Below, piece by piece: positions 9,926-21,400 of a stretch of DNA of 64,000 bases; the stretch's first letter is position 1, and the number at the start of each line of letters is the position of its first letter. The translations under genes and the position numbers were made by a program. The stretch is from Lineus longissimus (Eukaryota > Nemertea > Pilidiophora > Heteronemertea > Lineidae), in contig NC_088321.1 in the NCBI RefSeq assembly GCF_910592395.1, positions 16,306,001-16,370,000 of the forward strand, written 5' to 3'. The notes beneath the pieces were generated by a model, which searched no databases, was not told the origin of the DNA, and saw nothing but the letters and a program-made list of their open reading frames with translations.

Positions 9926-11896
9926 GGCATCGGCCTAACACCAATGTCAGCTGACTCTAAAAATGAATATCGAAAATGTTTGAAAATGACTGTGCTGCTG
10001 AGTAACCAGACTTTAGGCTGTTTACTCAAAGTGCTGCCTTAGCAAGACCCTGACCATGTCGAAGACCCTGTCCCTCCTAAATAGGTCTTCACAGGCAAAG
10101 ATAACAGACAATGGCATAAGATTCACTGTCTTGTATTTTAGCCCGAGAAGACCTTACTTTATGATAAACTGCAAGAACATCTGCCTTTGCAATACAGAAA
10201 TAGTGAGAATGCTAAATGGCTAAAAAGTAAAAGTGGGCGTGGCACTTTTTAAAAGTGACTGTGCTCTAAATTTGACAAATAATCCCAGCAAATCAACAAT
10301 GACAGCACAATATACCTATCCATTCTAGTAAGTGTGATGAGTTCTACACATCTGTTACTTGTTATAACTCATCCGATGCCTTGATAATGTTTTAATTGAG
10401 TTATTTCACCATCACTTTGCAAGAAATTCGACAACTTTTACACTGGCTGTGTAATACGTCATCAATTGATGGGCAGTTCTTGTTGTGGTCGTCGGTGGAA
10501 ACTAAATGTGATATTGTGACTCCAAGACACCGATGTGAAGACAATCTCGGACCCATTTGGCTATAGTGGGATAGAAAGGTTCTCCTGGTGGTTTCTACGG
10601 GTATTCTATTTCTGATGGGAGGCAGCACCTGGGACAAATGGTTACCATCCTCCTATCTCTGAGTGATAACTGTCCAACTGTATGTTTACAGGGACCATCT
10701 GGCTATGGCTCATCGATGCCATGAGCGAGGATTCCTTTCATCGAGGGGAGGGTGATGCCAACTTCTCTGAAAAAGTTTGGTCTTTCTTCTGGGATCCTCC
10801 CAATGTAACGTTGATGCAAGACATTTGTTTTTTTCAACAGTTGGGGGGAGGGATCTCGTGTGGAATAAAGCTATCAAGCTTTGCAATAGTTAGCCACCTT
10901 TTTTTAACGACGCAGCAGCTCAGAATGAGAGAAACACAGAAGAAAACAGTTGTTTTACAAAAACTGGCTCATTTTATTTTCATGCAAGTGAGATCTGTAA
11001 AGAGAGAACTCCTCTACAAATAAACTCATGCCAAGTTCACCCCCCCCCCCCCCCCAAAACGCCCTCTTTTCAGGACATCAATCATTATAATACATCAATG
11101 ACATTAATCAAACTTAACATGATCATAACCAATATACACCACCTGGGTACTCATTGTCTTGCAGGATACCCTGTGCAGTCCGATTCACACGTTTGAATTA
11201 GAGATTCACAGGGGTCACTCTCAATTACACGTGTCAAGCATCCCGGGCGAGCAGTCTCCAGAGAGTAGAATGATCTCTTCAATCCCAACCACCTTTTACT
11301 GGCATATTTGTCATTCCACCTGATTGCTGGTAAACATTCTCATACACAACCCCTTATACAGGTTTCCACGTACAATGTACTTTGTCTTTGGGGAAAAAAG
11401 ATGAGTGTTCGGTCTCTCATTAACGGAGAGATAGGGGCCAACTGTGAGTTACAGTGTCTTTTGAAGTATGCCCTGGGCTAGACAGTAAATGGGGGGGGGT
11501 CTATTTACCCAACCGGCCATGCTTCGCCAACAACCCTCCCCTCCTGTATGACTCATGCCAGGATTTGTCCTAATCCATACATGTCCATGTCGCTTACATA
11601 CTAGCTGGTCCATGTCGCTTACATACTAGCTGGTCCATGTCGCTTACATACTAGCTGGTACTGTTCTGATGTCGTCCTCCGGAGGTGTAAAAGTCTTCTT
11701 AAACAAACGATCTGAAAGTATAAAGAGAGATTTGTCACTTCTGTTCATATTGAAAAATGATAGAGTATCAGCTTCAGGTGGCACAACTTTCAGTAGGGTA
11801 TGCGTCAAGAAGTCTATCATGATGGTGGATATGACAGCAAAATGTTTACGTCAGGGGGACTCAAGAACCAAGCTATTAAAACAGCCTGGCCTTCTA
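9926..11896. other. Intergenic region between the RlaP-like and first phosphatase genes
   Basis: No supported coding exon. A TTTATT at 10973-10978 (AATAAA on the minus strand) is a plausible poly(A) signal for the downstream end of the first ACP6-like gene. A homopolymer C tract lies at about 11041-11056. Any 5' exon of the RlaP-like gene would have to lie here, but I could not identify one. Confidence 0.5.
11584..11658. repeat. 25-bp direct repeat, 3 copies
   Basis: TCCATGTCGCTTACATACTA plus GCTGG is repeated three times without change. It lies just 3' of the first ACP6-like coding region, possibly within its 3' UTR. Confidence 0.9.
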
Positions 11897-14800
11897 TTAC
11901 ACCAAGTCCACAACAGAGCCATACCTACCCAATAAAGACTTATGTTCTTTTCCACAACATATACTCGTAAACTGATTAACTGTGATATTCAGATGAGAGA
12001 ATTCGTCCCGGAATTGTTCGTAGCGACACACAGAGTTCTCACAGTTTGGAAGTGTAATCTCCTAAAAGGGGAAGATGAAGTTATAAAGGTTAGACTTGCA
12101 GAGAAGTGCACAGAGAGAGCATACCGGTTCAGGACTAGACTTCCTGAGGAGGTGCATTACAAAGCTCTTGATAAGCACTTTCTGATGGTACCATTTCTGT
12201 TTCATGTGATTGAAGAGTAAATCTATTTGTGGGGTTCTTCACTAATGTTCTCACCTTATCACAGTGAAGTATCCGGACCCAGTGATCACCAAGACAGTCC
12301 TCGTATAACTCAAATTTAATATTGGCGGCGTAATCAGGCCACGCGCCGTCATACGCTTTCATTGCCAACAGCATTGGGATGATTGTTGTGTCGTGAACGC
12401 CGTACAGATTTATCTTGGCAGGACTGAAAGGCAGAGAATGAAGACGGCATTGACATATGAGAAACCTGGCTGGAAAACTAGATAAGAAATCTGTAGGAAT
12501 TTGTATCAATTCATCCAACCCTACGACCAAATTTAAGAAGACAACCGATGGAAATTTACCTGTTATTGTTATGGAAGACTTTATCCATATTCTCAAGAAT
12601 CATGTGGAAGAGTGGTCCGACAGCCAGTAACAGGTATTTCTCCAGATCTCTGTAATGCAAAAGAGGATGTCAACTGGATGGCGTGAGGCACATTCTTCCC
12701 TTTATCAGGAAAAGAAGACAAATCCTCTGAAATATGGCAAGCTCACATCCCAAGTCACCTTCAAAGCACCAACGCTTACTCTTTTACTCCTACAGTAGAC
12801 AGCATGCACACTTCCTCGCCAAAGTCCAGAATCTGAGGAACAAGTTTTTGCAAGTTTTCTTGAATTGGCAGTCCATGTGCTTGTCGGCAGAGGATCTCAT
12901 CTCGGATTAAAGCAAGAAGCTGAGATGTATGGGCCGAGTCTGTGATCCCTGCAAGGAGTAGAGAGGTTTAGATGAGGAGCGAGAATAGCTAATGAAATAT
13001 ACTGCCACAAAGACCCTCCCTTTCAAGTCGTGGATATGTATGGGCCGAGTCTGTGAATCTCTGGATAGATTCTATCATGGCCAATGGGAGATTCTATGAA
13101 GGCTCATGGCAGAACCTAAAATGGTTGTCAGGAACCATGCATCACACTGCATCTCTGGATAGATTCTATCATGGCCCATGGGAGATTCTATAATGGCTCA
13201 AGGTAGGACCTCCGATGGGAATTCGGTCAGTTGATACGCCTAATGAAATGCTGCCGACCAAACAGGATCATCTCATTTCTTGACCGAGGGGTGTGACCTA
13301 CCTAATTTGTCCATGCACTGTTTTCTTAGCTTCCTCTCCCCCTTGATCTTGCTGAGTGCTGATCGTCCCCGCTTGGCAATCTCCACCAACACGTCACACA
13401 TCCGAAAATTGGGATACAAGATCTCATCGGTGTCTTTGCTGACGACTATTTCAGCAACAGCTGCAACATGAAATGAAATGTTAGGTATCCTATTTCCTCA
13501 TACATCATTAGCATACGAGTCAATCACTACTTGGGGTTACCACAGATAAAACAAATTTCAATATTTGATGGCGTAACATTAAATGTACTGGTGATTTCTC
13601 CAAACACAAACCGCGACCCTACCTCCAGATTCATCAAATGACTCCGCCCCAAATAACCCTGCTATGACACATCTCGTTGATTCTATCGTCCTCATGATAT
13701 TGGTCGATTGTGCACTGCAAGGAAAGACGTTAACTAAAGCAGTCGGGCACAGCCGAGTACACTTAACATCAGAAGACATATCACCTGACACCAATTTGGG
13801 TTCTGATGTCAGACAATCTCCACAATCATTCACACAAAAGACACTGTTTTGAAGCGATCTCCAAGTCCCAAATTGGTTGTTTCCATTCGAACTCTCTAAT
13901 CAGGATGTCTCTCTATTAAGGACATCACTGTTCAGTCCCGATGGTGTCTTTAATAGAGAGGTTCTACTGTATGTATATATACTAGACTCTTAGACACTTT
14001 CTAAAGCTTACTAAACATATTCTCTCTTATAAACGTCAGGCACCAGTTGTCTCTCCTCCAAATATCTCTTTCGGCATTCTACTCCCAGCTGGTACATCTG
14101 GTCTTGACCAAGATTTGTCAACTGACCTCCAAAGCTCCCACCCTGGAATGGAAGGAGGTAGAACACATTAGTCACAATTTGTCACTATCGATAATTCAAC
14201 TTTCTTTAAATGTCATTATTACTGAATGGCTAATTTGAACACACCTCAACTGCAATGTTACACCTTGTGACAGTGGTCTGTTTTTTTCATATGGTCGGAC
14301 AGTAGAACTGAGTTGGATTTGATGGTATGGAGCTATATGGCCAAAGGGAGTTATCAGTATGTTTTGTGCAGACTGCTCATTAAAGTCTGGTCAACTGGAT
14401 TGTTTCACTCACATCGAAGACATGTTTCCTATAAATCTTTTCCACTCGCCCAAACTCATTACATGGTGTTCCATCCAAATACTTTAGCTGGTATTTGATC
14501 ATCGTGAATGGAACACCAGAGAGAAGCATGTCTTTGTCCCAGGTGACCTGAAAATATCAGACATTAAACCTACAATACATATATCAATGCAGCATTCCAT
14601 CTGCGTACATGAACTGGTACAAAAGTACTCGAGCATTATCAAGGGGAATCCCTCGACCATCGTCAAGGGGAGTCCCTCGACCATCGTCAAGGGGAGTCCC
14701 AAGAACAGCAAATCTTCATCTATTTTGCCTATATTTAGGTTTTTTTAGCTCTCAGCGCGGCCGCCTCCAACTGAAACAACAAACCTTTCATCCCTCCTCC

Positions 14801-15372
14801 AGAGACAAAAGGTTCCAAGGTCATAAAACCTATTGCTGGATAAGGGATTGGAAGGATGCAAATGGTTCGGTGGAGACTTTATATCTCTTTCAACATTGAG
14901 ATGATAAAGCTGAAATATCAGAGACAGATCTTTTGAGCCCTGGCTGCACCGCCAACTCGGCAGCTGCCGTGATCATTACCTGTTTCATTGGCGACGGTCG
15001 CAACGGCATCCGTGCTCCGTGTCGAAAGAAGATGTGCACATTTTTCAGCGTCAACTCCTCGATAGGGGGCGGAAGCTGAATATATTTTGGGTCTGTCTGC
15101 CTCTGTTTCAACTGGGGAACGGAGGCAATCAGGTCATGACGGATATCATCTATGCTGCCATGGTAACTAGTACCTGAAAAAGCACCCGATCCTTTCGGTT
15201 TGGTCGTTTGATAAGGGGTAGGAGGGTCATCTGGTGGTCTTTCATGAGCAAAAACCACTATATTTTGATTGAAATCTTGGCCTCCATTTCTCCACCAATA
15301 GTTCAAAATCGGTACACTGCATATGGTTGCCCCTGCGATAATTTGGGTCTTGTTTCTTAGAAAAGATGCCAT
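11897..15372 (-). CDS. ACP6-like: Lysophosphatidic acid phosphatase type 6-like histidine phosphatase, paralogue 1
   Basis: Exons in transcript order are 15372-14980, 14547-14413, 14142-14012, 13714-13623, 13460-13302, 12948-12780, 12649-12560, 12423-12255 and 12061-11897. Phases are consistent and the product is 500 aa. The catalytic RHGAR is at residues 117-121 and the C-terminal catalytic HD at 400-401 (YGVHDTTIIPML). TIESTRCVIAGLF and GGSFGGQLTNLG match human ACP6 closely. ACP6 hydrolyses lysophosphatidic acid and acts at mitochondria. Residues 9-27 are hydrophobic, fitting a membrane anchor or targeting segment. I chose MASFLRNK as the start rather than an ATG 12 codons upstream because paralogue 2 begins MSSFLHYN at the same place. 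A Pro/Gly-rich insert at about 46-75 is absent from paralogue 2. Both catalytic motifs are intact, so the enzyme is probably active. Confidence 0.92.
13858..13969. mobile_element. Truncated pogo/Tigger-like MITE in an intron of ACP6-like 1
   Basis: CCAAATTGGTTGTTTCCATT, CTCTCTATTAAGGACA and the end GAGAGGTTCTACTG followed by TA match the inverted-repeat MITE family at 30.3-32.7 kb and 45.0 kb. The other terminus is missing. Confidence 0.75.
14636..14701. repeat. 24-bp direct repeat, about 2.7 copies, intronic
   Basis: Units with TCAAGGGGAGTCCCTCGACC occur in tandem in intron 1 of ACP6-like 1. Confidence 0.85.
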
Positions 15373-16560
15373 TCCAAAGAAAAATTGGTTTGATGGTCGA
15401 AAAACCACTTTATTAGGTAGGTTTATATGAAGGCAGTTTTGTCAAAATTACTTTGTTGTTTTTGTCGTTATTCGCTCTTGATTCATTCCGAGTAAGCCGC
15501 CGGTTACTCGGGTAGTGCCGAAGACAAATATACTGTGAAAGTGACTTGCTCAAGATCATAATCAAACCATCAAATCTAATTTTAGAATCAATCTAAAATG
15601 TGGAAGCGGGAATGATTGCCAACTGGCAAACCGAGGCTGGTCCCGAATTACAATATCACGTGCCGGGATCACGTGCCGAGATTGTCCAATAGGAACGCAG
15701 AGATTGCTGCATCGTCTGCTACTCCATTTGATTCCATTTCCACATTACCTGACATTTTCTCCCCGATATTTTACATTTTTCTCATGGATCAACTTATGTA
15801 AGTGTTCGAAATTCCCGTGCGTGTATAATACTTTATGCAGAGTTTGCGCTGGTACCAAATTTATGCCGAATTTAACTGATGGAATGTGTGATTTTGAGAT
15901 ATTTGTAAACTCATTTTGACAGCGTGAATGCATGCAATGCAGTGCACTACGGAGATACAATGTTTCAAATCTTCGACCAACTAAAACAACTTTGTAAGAC
16001 TCTAGTTGTGGTTATGCGTTTGTTCATACCAGTCGAACTGATTGTTAGGGCATATAAAAGGGTGTTGGGGAAAAGAGGCACTCGGGTAGGGATCCAAAAG
16101 CAGTGTAAAAGGACTTCAATTTATATTTTTGAGTGGGAAAAAAAATCATGTTCGGCAACTTTCGGAAACGAACTGTTCCGAAGCAAAATGCCGCGCTCTG
16201 TTGCCGTCTCGATAGTTTTCTATGAGAAATCCGTTTAATCCTCTTTTAAAACGCAACAAATATTACAAATGTATTGTTGAGTCTATGCACTGATATCTCG
16301 AGTCCCCAGAGAACTCGTCATTTTGGCAAAACCTGCAATTTGGAGGATTTCCTCGTCCATTTTCTTGGAGATTTTGTTGGCCGTTTCGCCCCATTGTGAA
16401 TGCAAGTGGTTGTGACGTGTCGAAGTGGTTTGGACGGCTCTTGGCCGAGATATACAAGATGTGATTGTTTTTTATATAGCACAACTATTATTTAAATATT
16501 GACGTAAGCATTATCACGGTGCGCAGAATTGTCATCTAGCCTCGAAATGTTTGATTTTTA
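15373..16560. other. Upstream region of ACP6-like 1; no gene seen
   Basis: This stretch lies 5' of the first phosphatase start codon. Open frames here are short, lack splice context and have no recognisable protein features. The promoter presumably lies here but no core element is convincing. Confidence 0.4.
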
Positions 16561-17420
16561 AAGGAGATGCTGAACAGGTTGTGACATGTCCTCGGTGTTG
16601 TCGTCTAGCCTGAGTACAAACATCTTCGCTGGACTCATATGATGGGATGTGATTTGGACTTGAGTTGTCCTCGGTGTTAAATCCAAGGATGTGATATGTC
16701 CCTATTGTCCAACCTATCATAGAGAGGACAGGTTTTGCCTGTCTGGTTGTGACTTGTCTTTGTTGTCTCTGCGATCGTAACACTTTGTTGCCCAGCTAAG
16801 TTGTGACATGTCTGTCCCTACTGTGGTTGTCCTGACTTAAATGGGTACATTGTTCCCAATTAATTGTGGTCCAGTTAAATAGAAATGCACTAATACACAA
16901 TGCCAAGTGCTGTTATTGTGAATACAAATTTGTTTAATCTTGGTATTCACAGTTCCTGTATATCGGTTTACACAACGACAATGTTGAAATTTATATTTAG
17001 TTTGTATTTCTGCAATTGGACATTTTAAAATTCAATTACAAATTCAATTGTTTACGAATGGCGTAGGGTTTTAACCCAAGAAAGGAAAAACACTAAAACC
17101 TGGCTGTGATCTGTCTGTGTCTGTCACCCTCACAAGAAATAACAGTCCTTGCTTGACCGGATGTGACTTTGTCCTCATTGTCTTGACACTTTTAAGCAAT
17201 TTGTCCTCGTTGTTCAGCTGAAGCAAAAAGACAGTCTTTGAATGTCCACTTGTCCTCGATGTCCTTCCCAACAAGATCGGGGAACAATTTTGATACTTGG
17301 TTGTGACTTGCTTCTGTTTTATTCAGCTCGGCGATAACTACAGCCTTTGACGATGTGACAATGTCCTCACCGCCTAACACCAGAAGGACCAACACTTTAT
17401 TAGCCTGGTTGTGAAATATC
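16560..17420. repeat. Degenerate array of GTTGTGACATGTCCTC-type motifs
   Basis: About ten scattered copies of a motif like GGTTGTGACTTGTC...TGTTGTC occur, for example near 16570, 16650, 16690, 16745, 16800, 17103, 17158 and 17300, with irregular spacing of 40-60 bp. A second-family MITE (16837-17074) interrupts it. The motif GTTGTGACA also recurs in the duplications at 21.4-23.4 kb, so the two arrays may be related. Confidence 0.5.
16837..17074. mobile_element. Short MITE with TTAA ends (family 2, copy 1)
   Basis: The copy starts TTAAATGGGTAC and ends TACGCCATTCGT-like (inverted) followed by TTAA. The AT-rich interior, with AAATAGAAATGCACTAATAC and AAATTCAATTACAAATTCAA, is shared with the copy at 28201-28407. 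Short imperfect inverted ends plus TTAA suggest a piggyBac-type non-autonomous element. Confidence 0.7.
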
Positions 17421-17518
17421 CTTGTCCTTGCAGAGACAAAGTTGCAACCAGAGTTGGTATATTCAAAATGTTATTTATCTTCTGTTAGCATCTTCGTAGT
17501 AATGTCTCCTTTCTTACA

Positions 17519-17992
17519 GTTTTGCTGGCAAAAACTGTGATTGCAACGAAGGCGTTTGGGGTTTACGTACTTGGCCTTGTGACCCAGCTGTTGGGAGACA
17601 GCAGGTAGGTCTATTTTGGCCATGATCCTCTTTACTAACAGCATCAGTTACCCGATGTTCTCATGCAATGTGCTCAAATGGAAGTTTCTACCCCACCATT
17701 GGTAAAGCGTCTCTGTCGCTGGAAGATGAGCTCGATGACTTTTGTGCATTAATGAACCAAGTAAGGTTCATTTCTTCAATGAGTTCTTAATGGCAGGAAC
17801 ATTCAGATCATCTCTCTTTTTTCTAGCACTTCAATGGCTAGGTGACAAACCGCATATGTGAGCATCGGCATCCGTCCTCCAAAGACAACAACCATGGATA
17901 TGGAATGTTGATAGCTTCGAACATTTCACCGGACATCAAGACGACGAATATAACTGAGAAAACGGTGGTGGGAATCAAGATCGATGGGAAAG
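17519..17992 (+). other. Orphan exon-like segments of unknown origin
   Basis: Three plus-strand stretches are bounded by good splice motifs: 17520-17604 (CTTTCTTACAG / CAG then GTAGGT), 17639-17760 (CTAACAG / CAAG then TAAGG context) and 17843-17992 (GGCTAG / GGGAAAG then GTGAGT). The last has an open frame (TNRICEHRHPSSKDNNHGYG and so on, about 50 aa). I could not join the three in one open frame and recognise no family. They could be remnants of a decayed gene, lncRNA exons or chance. Confidence 0.2.
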
Positions 17993-18639
17993 GTGAGTCT
18001 TCTGTTATCCAACAATTTTGGTTGTTGGATGAAATAACTACCACATCAAATGAATTTCTAAATTCGTCCAGATGATTTGTAACACAACATAATCTTGGCA
18101 TTGTCTATGGACATGTCTTGGACTTGATGTCCTAGGATGCAATTAGTTTTTGGGAATGGTCTAATTTAAGAGACAACAACTTCTGGCTTCTGCCAGAAAT
18201 AATTGTTAGGATATTGTGCCTAAATTTGTTCCTGTGAAGACTAGGGCTTGTGAAGGTGATGACCATGAATTGTTTACTATTACCCTGCTTCCCAGTAGTA
18301 GTTATCATTCAGTCACTTGCAAGGAAAATGATTCAGCTACCAAAGTTTCTCCAATTTTGGGCAGTTCATGAAGGAGGTATGATGACGTGATGAATGGACT
18401 GCCTCAGGAGTATACAGTCTCGATGTGATAAGCCCCCCCCCTGCCCCCGCTGATCGTGTCAATGCTTTGTTTTTAGCCTGAAAGAGCTGCATCGCCCCCC
18501 TGAACTTTCAAGAAAGGTTGGGTTTGGTCAAGGGACTGGTATTGGATCTGATATATTATCATTATTGTCACACCTTTTCGCTAAATTTGAGGTCTTGAAA
18601 TCTTCTTGTCATTACTCCTTGTGAGGTGTTACCCGACCT

Positions 18640-19320
18640 TATTGACGCCTGGCTGTATAAGTGGTACTTGAGACCTATAGTGAAGGATGGGCCAGTTATT
18701 TTCGAGCTTGTACTTTGGGTGCATCTCGTTCCTTGGGTTGCATTGCGCCCGTGACCCTGCAGGAGTTCCTGGTCTTGTCTCTTCGCTCCCAACCCCGATA
18801 AACTCCATGTACCGTGAACGAATGCTCAACAGGTCGATAGATATTTGACGACGTAAATCCATCCATATTAACTGGCGCTGCGGCTGCGCTCAATAGACTC
18901 CGTTGGGGAGTCTGAGCCTGATAGGGTGTACTAGTCCAGCCGGTTATACACGGTTGGTATGCTCTATGATATGGATCTCCAGCCACCTGTCAGCTAGGGG
19001 CAGACCCCAGTGTCTCAACCCTGGGTCTCAGAGGCGGTAACTTCTAATCAGGCAGCGCGCTATGTCGGGTTAGACGACATGGGTTACCAGGAGCATCCAC
19101 AGCCAAAATGGTTTGCACATGGAGGTCATCGCGACCGACTTGTGAGGGGAAGGTAGTGATGTCCATGGCGGTTTCAAATTGATCTAACGACCCCCGCGTC
19201 TTTGGACCGGAGGGGTTCATGTGGCCAAATCCTGTCAGCTAAATCCTCAGCCAGCATCGTCCGCGGTACATGGAAACCCAGGGCATGGAACCCTTTTTTG
19301 TCTTGGTTTAATTTCACTGA
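18640..19320. other. GC-richer island without a convincing gene
   Basis: Base composition is visibly richer in G and C than its neighbours (for example CTGGCGCTGCGGCTGCGCTC). Minus-strand frames are open for about 95 codons (18696-18986) but have low-information, Pro/Thr/Arg-rich translations and no splice context. It may be the 5' region of a retroelement, or the CpG-rich part of an old exon. No conserved motif supports either. Confidence 0.3.
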
Positions 19321-19530
19321 GGTTTTCAATGGTGATATATATTTAGATCCACGGGTAAAGTTTTAAAAGTTTTTTCCGAGCATTGTAAAAGGATATGAGA
19401 ATAAATTTCAATTTTGGATGTGTTTTTCTTTACCAGAATGACAATCAAAAAGTTTGTCACTGGAGAATTTCTTTGTCCCCACCCCAGCCCTAGAATTATA
19501 AACAGACTAAATGAAAAATATGATAGTATG

Positions 19531-19757
19531 ATTGGACTGTACTGGTAATATAGGTCAGTCACGAGAAATAAAATATATATTGGACTGTACTGGTAATATA
19601 GGTCAGTCACGAGAAATAAAATATATGTTGGACTGTACTGGTAATATAGGTCAGTCACGAGAAATAAAATATATATTGGACTGTACTGGTAATATAGGTC
19701 AGTCACAAGAAATAAAATATATGTTGGACTGTACTGGTAATATAGGTCAGTCAAGAA
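19531..19757. repeat. 48-bp tandem array, about 4.7 copies
   Basis: Units with TTGGACTGTACTGGTAATAT and AGGTCAGTCACGAGAAATAA are nearly identical. Because 48 is divisible by three and no stop occurs in some frames, spurious repetitive ORFs arise on both strands. Confidence 0.95.
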
Positions 19758-19759
19758 AG

Positions 19760-21400
19760 TATCTGAAAGTCTGTGCCCTATTGTTGACGAATATAATATC
19801 GTGAGGACTTTATCAATAGTCATGGTCCCTGGCCCCTCCCCCATAAAATCCATAGCAAGGTCACTGCAGGCAATAGCTTCAATATTGTTATTGTATAAAC
19901 ATGTCTTCAACATTATAAACAACCCTTCTTTTCCGGGTCTAGTTGATGTATAGTTTGCAACCAGAAGGTCAGGATAGGTCAACTCTGACAAAAAACCTGG
20001 GCAGGAAATACCTGTTTGAGTCTGCTGAAGTCGACAAGGTCCAGCCCTTGTCCTGTGGCTAAAAATTGGGACTGTCTGCATATTGATGCATATGGTAATT
20101 TAACTTGTTTTTCAAGTTCACTGCTGGGACGAGTTCTCTTTATTATTTTTGTATATTTATTGTGCCTCAAATGAACACCACCCTTTCTTTGAAGTTAGAA
20201 ATATCTTGCTTGTTTCATATCATTGTATGAACAGCAAGTTTTCCACTGATCTTGGACGACGACGGTTTCGGTCAGTTCGTCAGCTTGCCTGGGCTTATTC
20301 GTGAGTTCAGTGTCACAGTCTGTCGGTGGCTGGTATCGCCGGAGGATCAAGATTATAACCGCCACGCCTTGGTTCACTGGGCTAAGCATCTGTCGGATCT
20401 AAGCTTGGAGGTCGTCTTTATTTTCCTTTTTTTTGACGAAAAGTCAGGATGGGAGACGTAGGGCCTGGGCCCGAGGTACTCCCTGAGATCTTTGCTATTG
20501 CATGGCGGCTCTGAAAACATTTTTTTGAAATATTTTTAGAAGTGTCAAAACTAGGTGATTGTGTCACCACAAAATTTGGTCTTCATGAAGAACTGCTTTA
20601 TGGCTTCCGCATGGCGAGTCCCTTGATATTGGATCAGGAACTTTGGCTTTCTTTATTAGTTGGCCTTCCTGTGCTGAAGTTTTGAAATAAAGCAAAACGA
20701 AAACAAGTTGGTGGTCATATTTATGGCTACTGACTCCACATCGTGTGGAGGGCTTTCATATAGCCCATATTTTACAATGGAATTCTTGTGTTCATTGAAA
20801 GGCACTGTTAAAACTGTCGCCAGTCCAACATTCGGACTGATAGACAGGGGTGATACAAATTGCCCACATTTTTACAAGTTAGAAAGACTAAGTAAAAGGA
20901 CGGTATATTGAATTGCTTTTCCCTGCAGATGAATGAGTTGATATTTGACGTTCTTGACCACTGTAAAATGGTCAGCGGCTGTTGTGGCTGCCAGATGTCA
21001 TGGAAAATGTTCCTGTCCTAGAGTGTTGTGAGGGCTCCTGGGTGAGTTTACAGCATGTATATTGTTTTGTATGCATTGGTACAACTTCTCTTGCCCAATG
21101 GTACATTCGTGATTCGAAGACAATGAAATAAGCTGAATTTGTACAGTACTGTAATCTTAATTTATAAAATTTGTGTATTATTTGTACTTCTGTAGAAGAT
21201 TTGAGAATAAATGGGCGGCCTGTCGCTGTCATTGATTCCTTTTTCAGCATAACATGGAGGATTGGAGCTACAAAGAATGAATGAAGGACCGGCAAATGCT
21301 TAATAGGTAAGTGCTACAGCAAAATTAGAGTTTGTTGTCATCTTCTGAAATAGTCAATCATTTTCAGTATGCAGTGGCCACTGGTTGAGCAGACTATGTC
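19760..21400. other. Intergenic; no gene supported
   Basis: A plus-strand frame at 20252-20461 (FGQFVSLPGLIREFSVTVCR region) has some protein-like composition but no splice sites or family match. The rest shows nothing beyond AT-rich unique sequence. Confidence 0.3.

Noticed and set aside
10401-10637. 78-codon minus ORF upstream of the RlaP-like gene as its missing 5' exon
   Set aside because: No donor or acceptor joins it in phase to the exon at 9763-9925, and it has no recognisable features.
19326-20081. 251-codon minus ORF with YQYSPTYILFLVTDLY repeats
   Set aside because: Its core is the 48-bp array. The flanks are low-complexity and have no splice sites or family resemblance.
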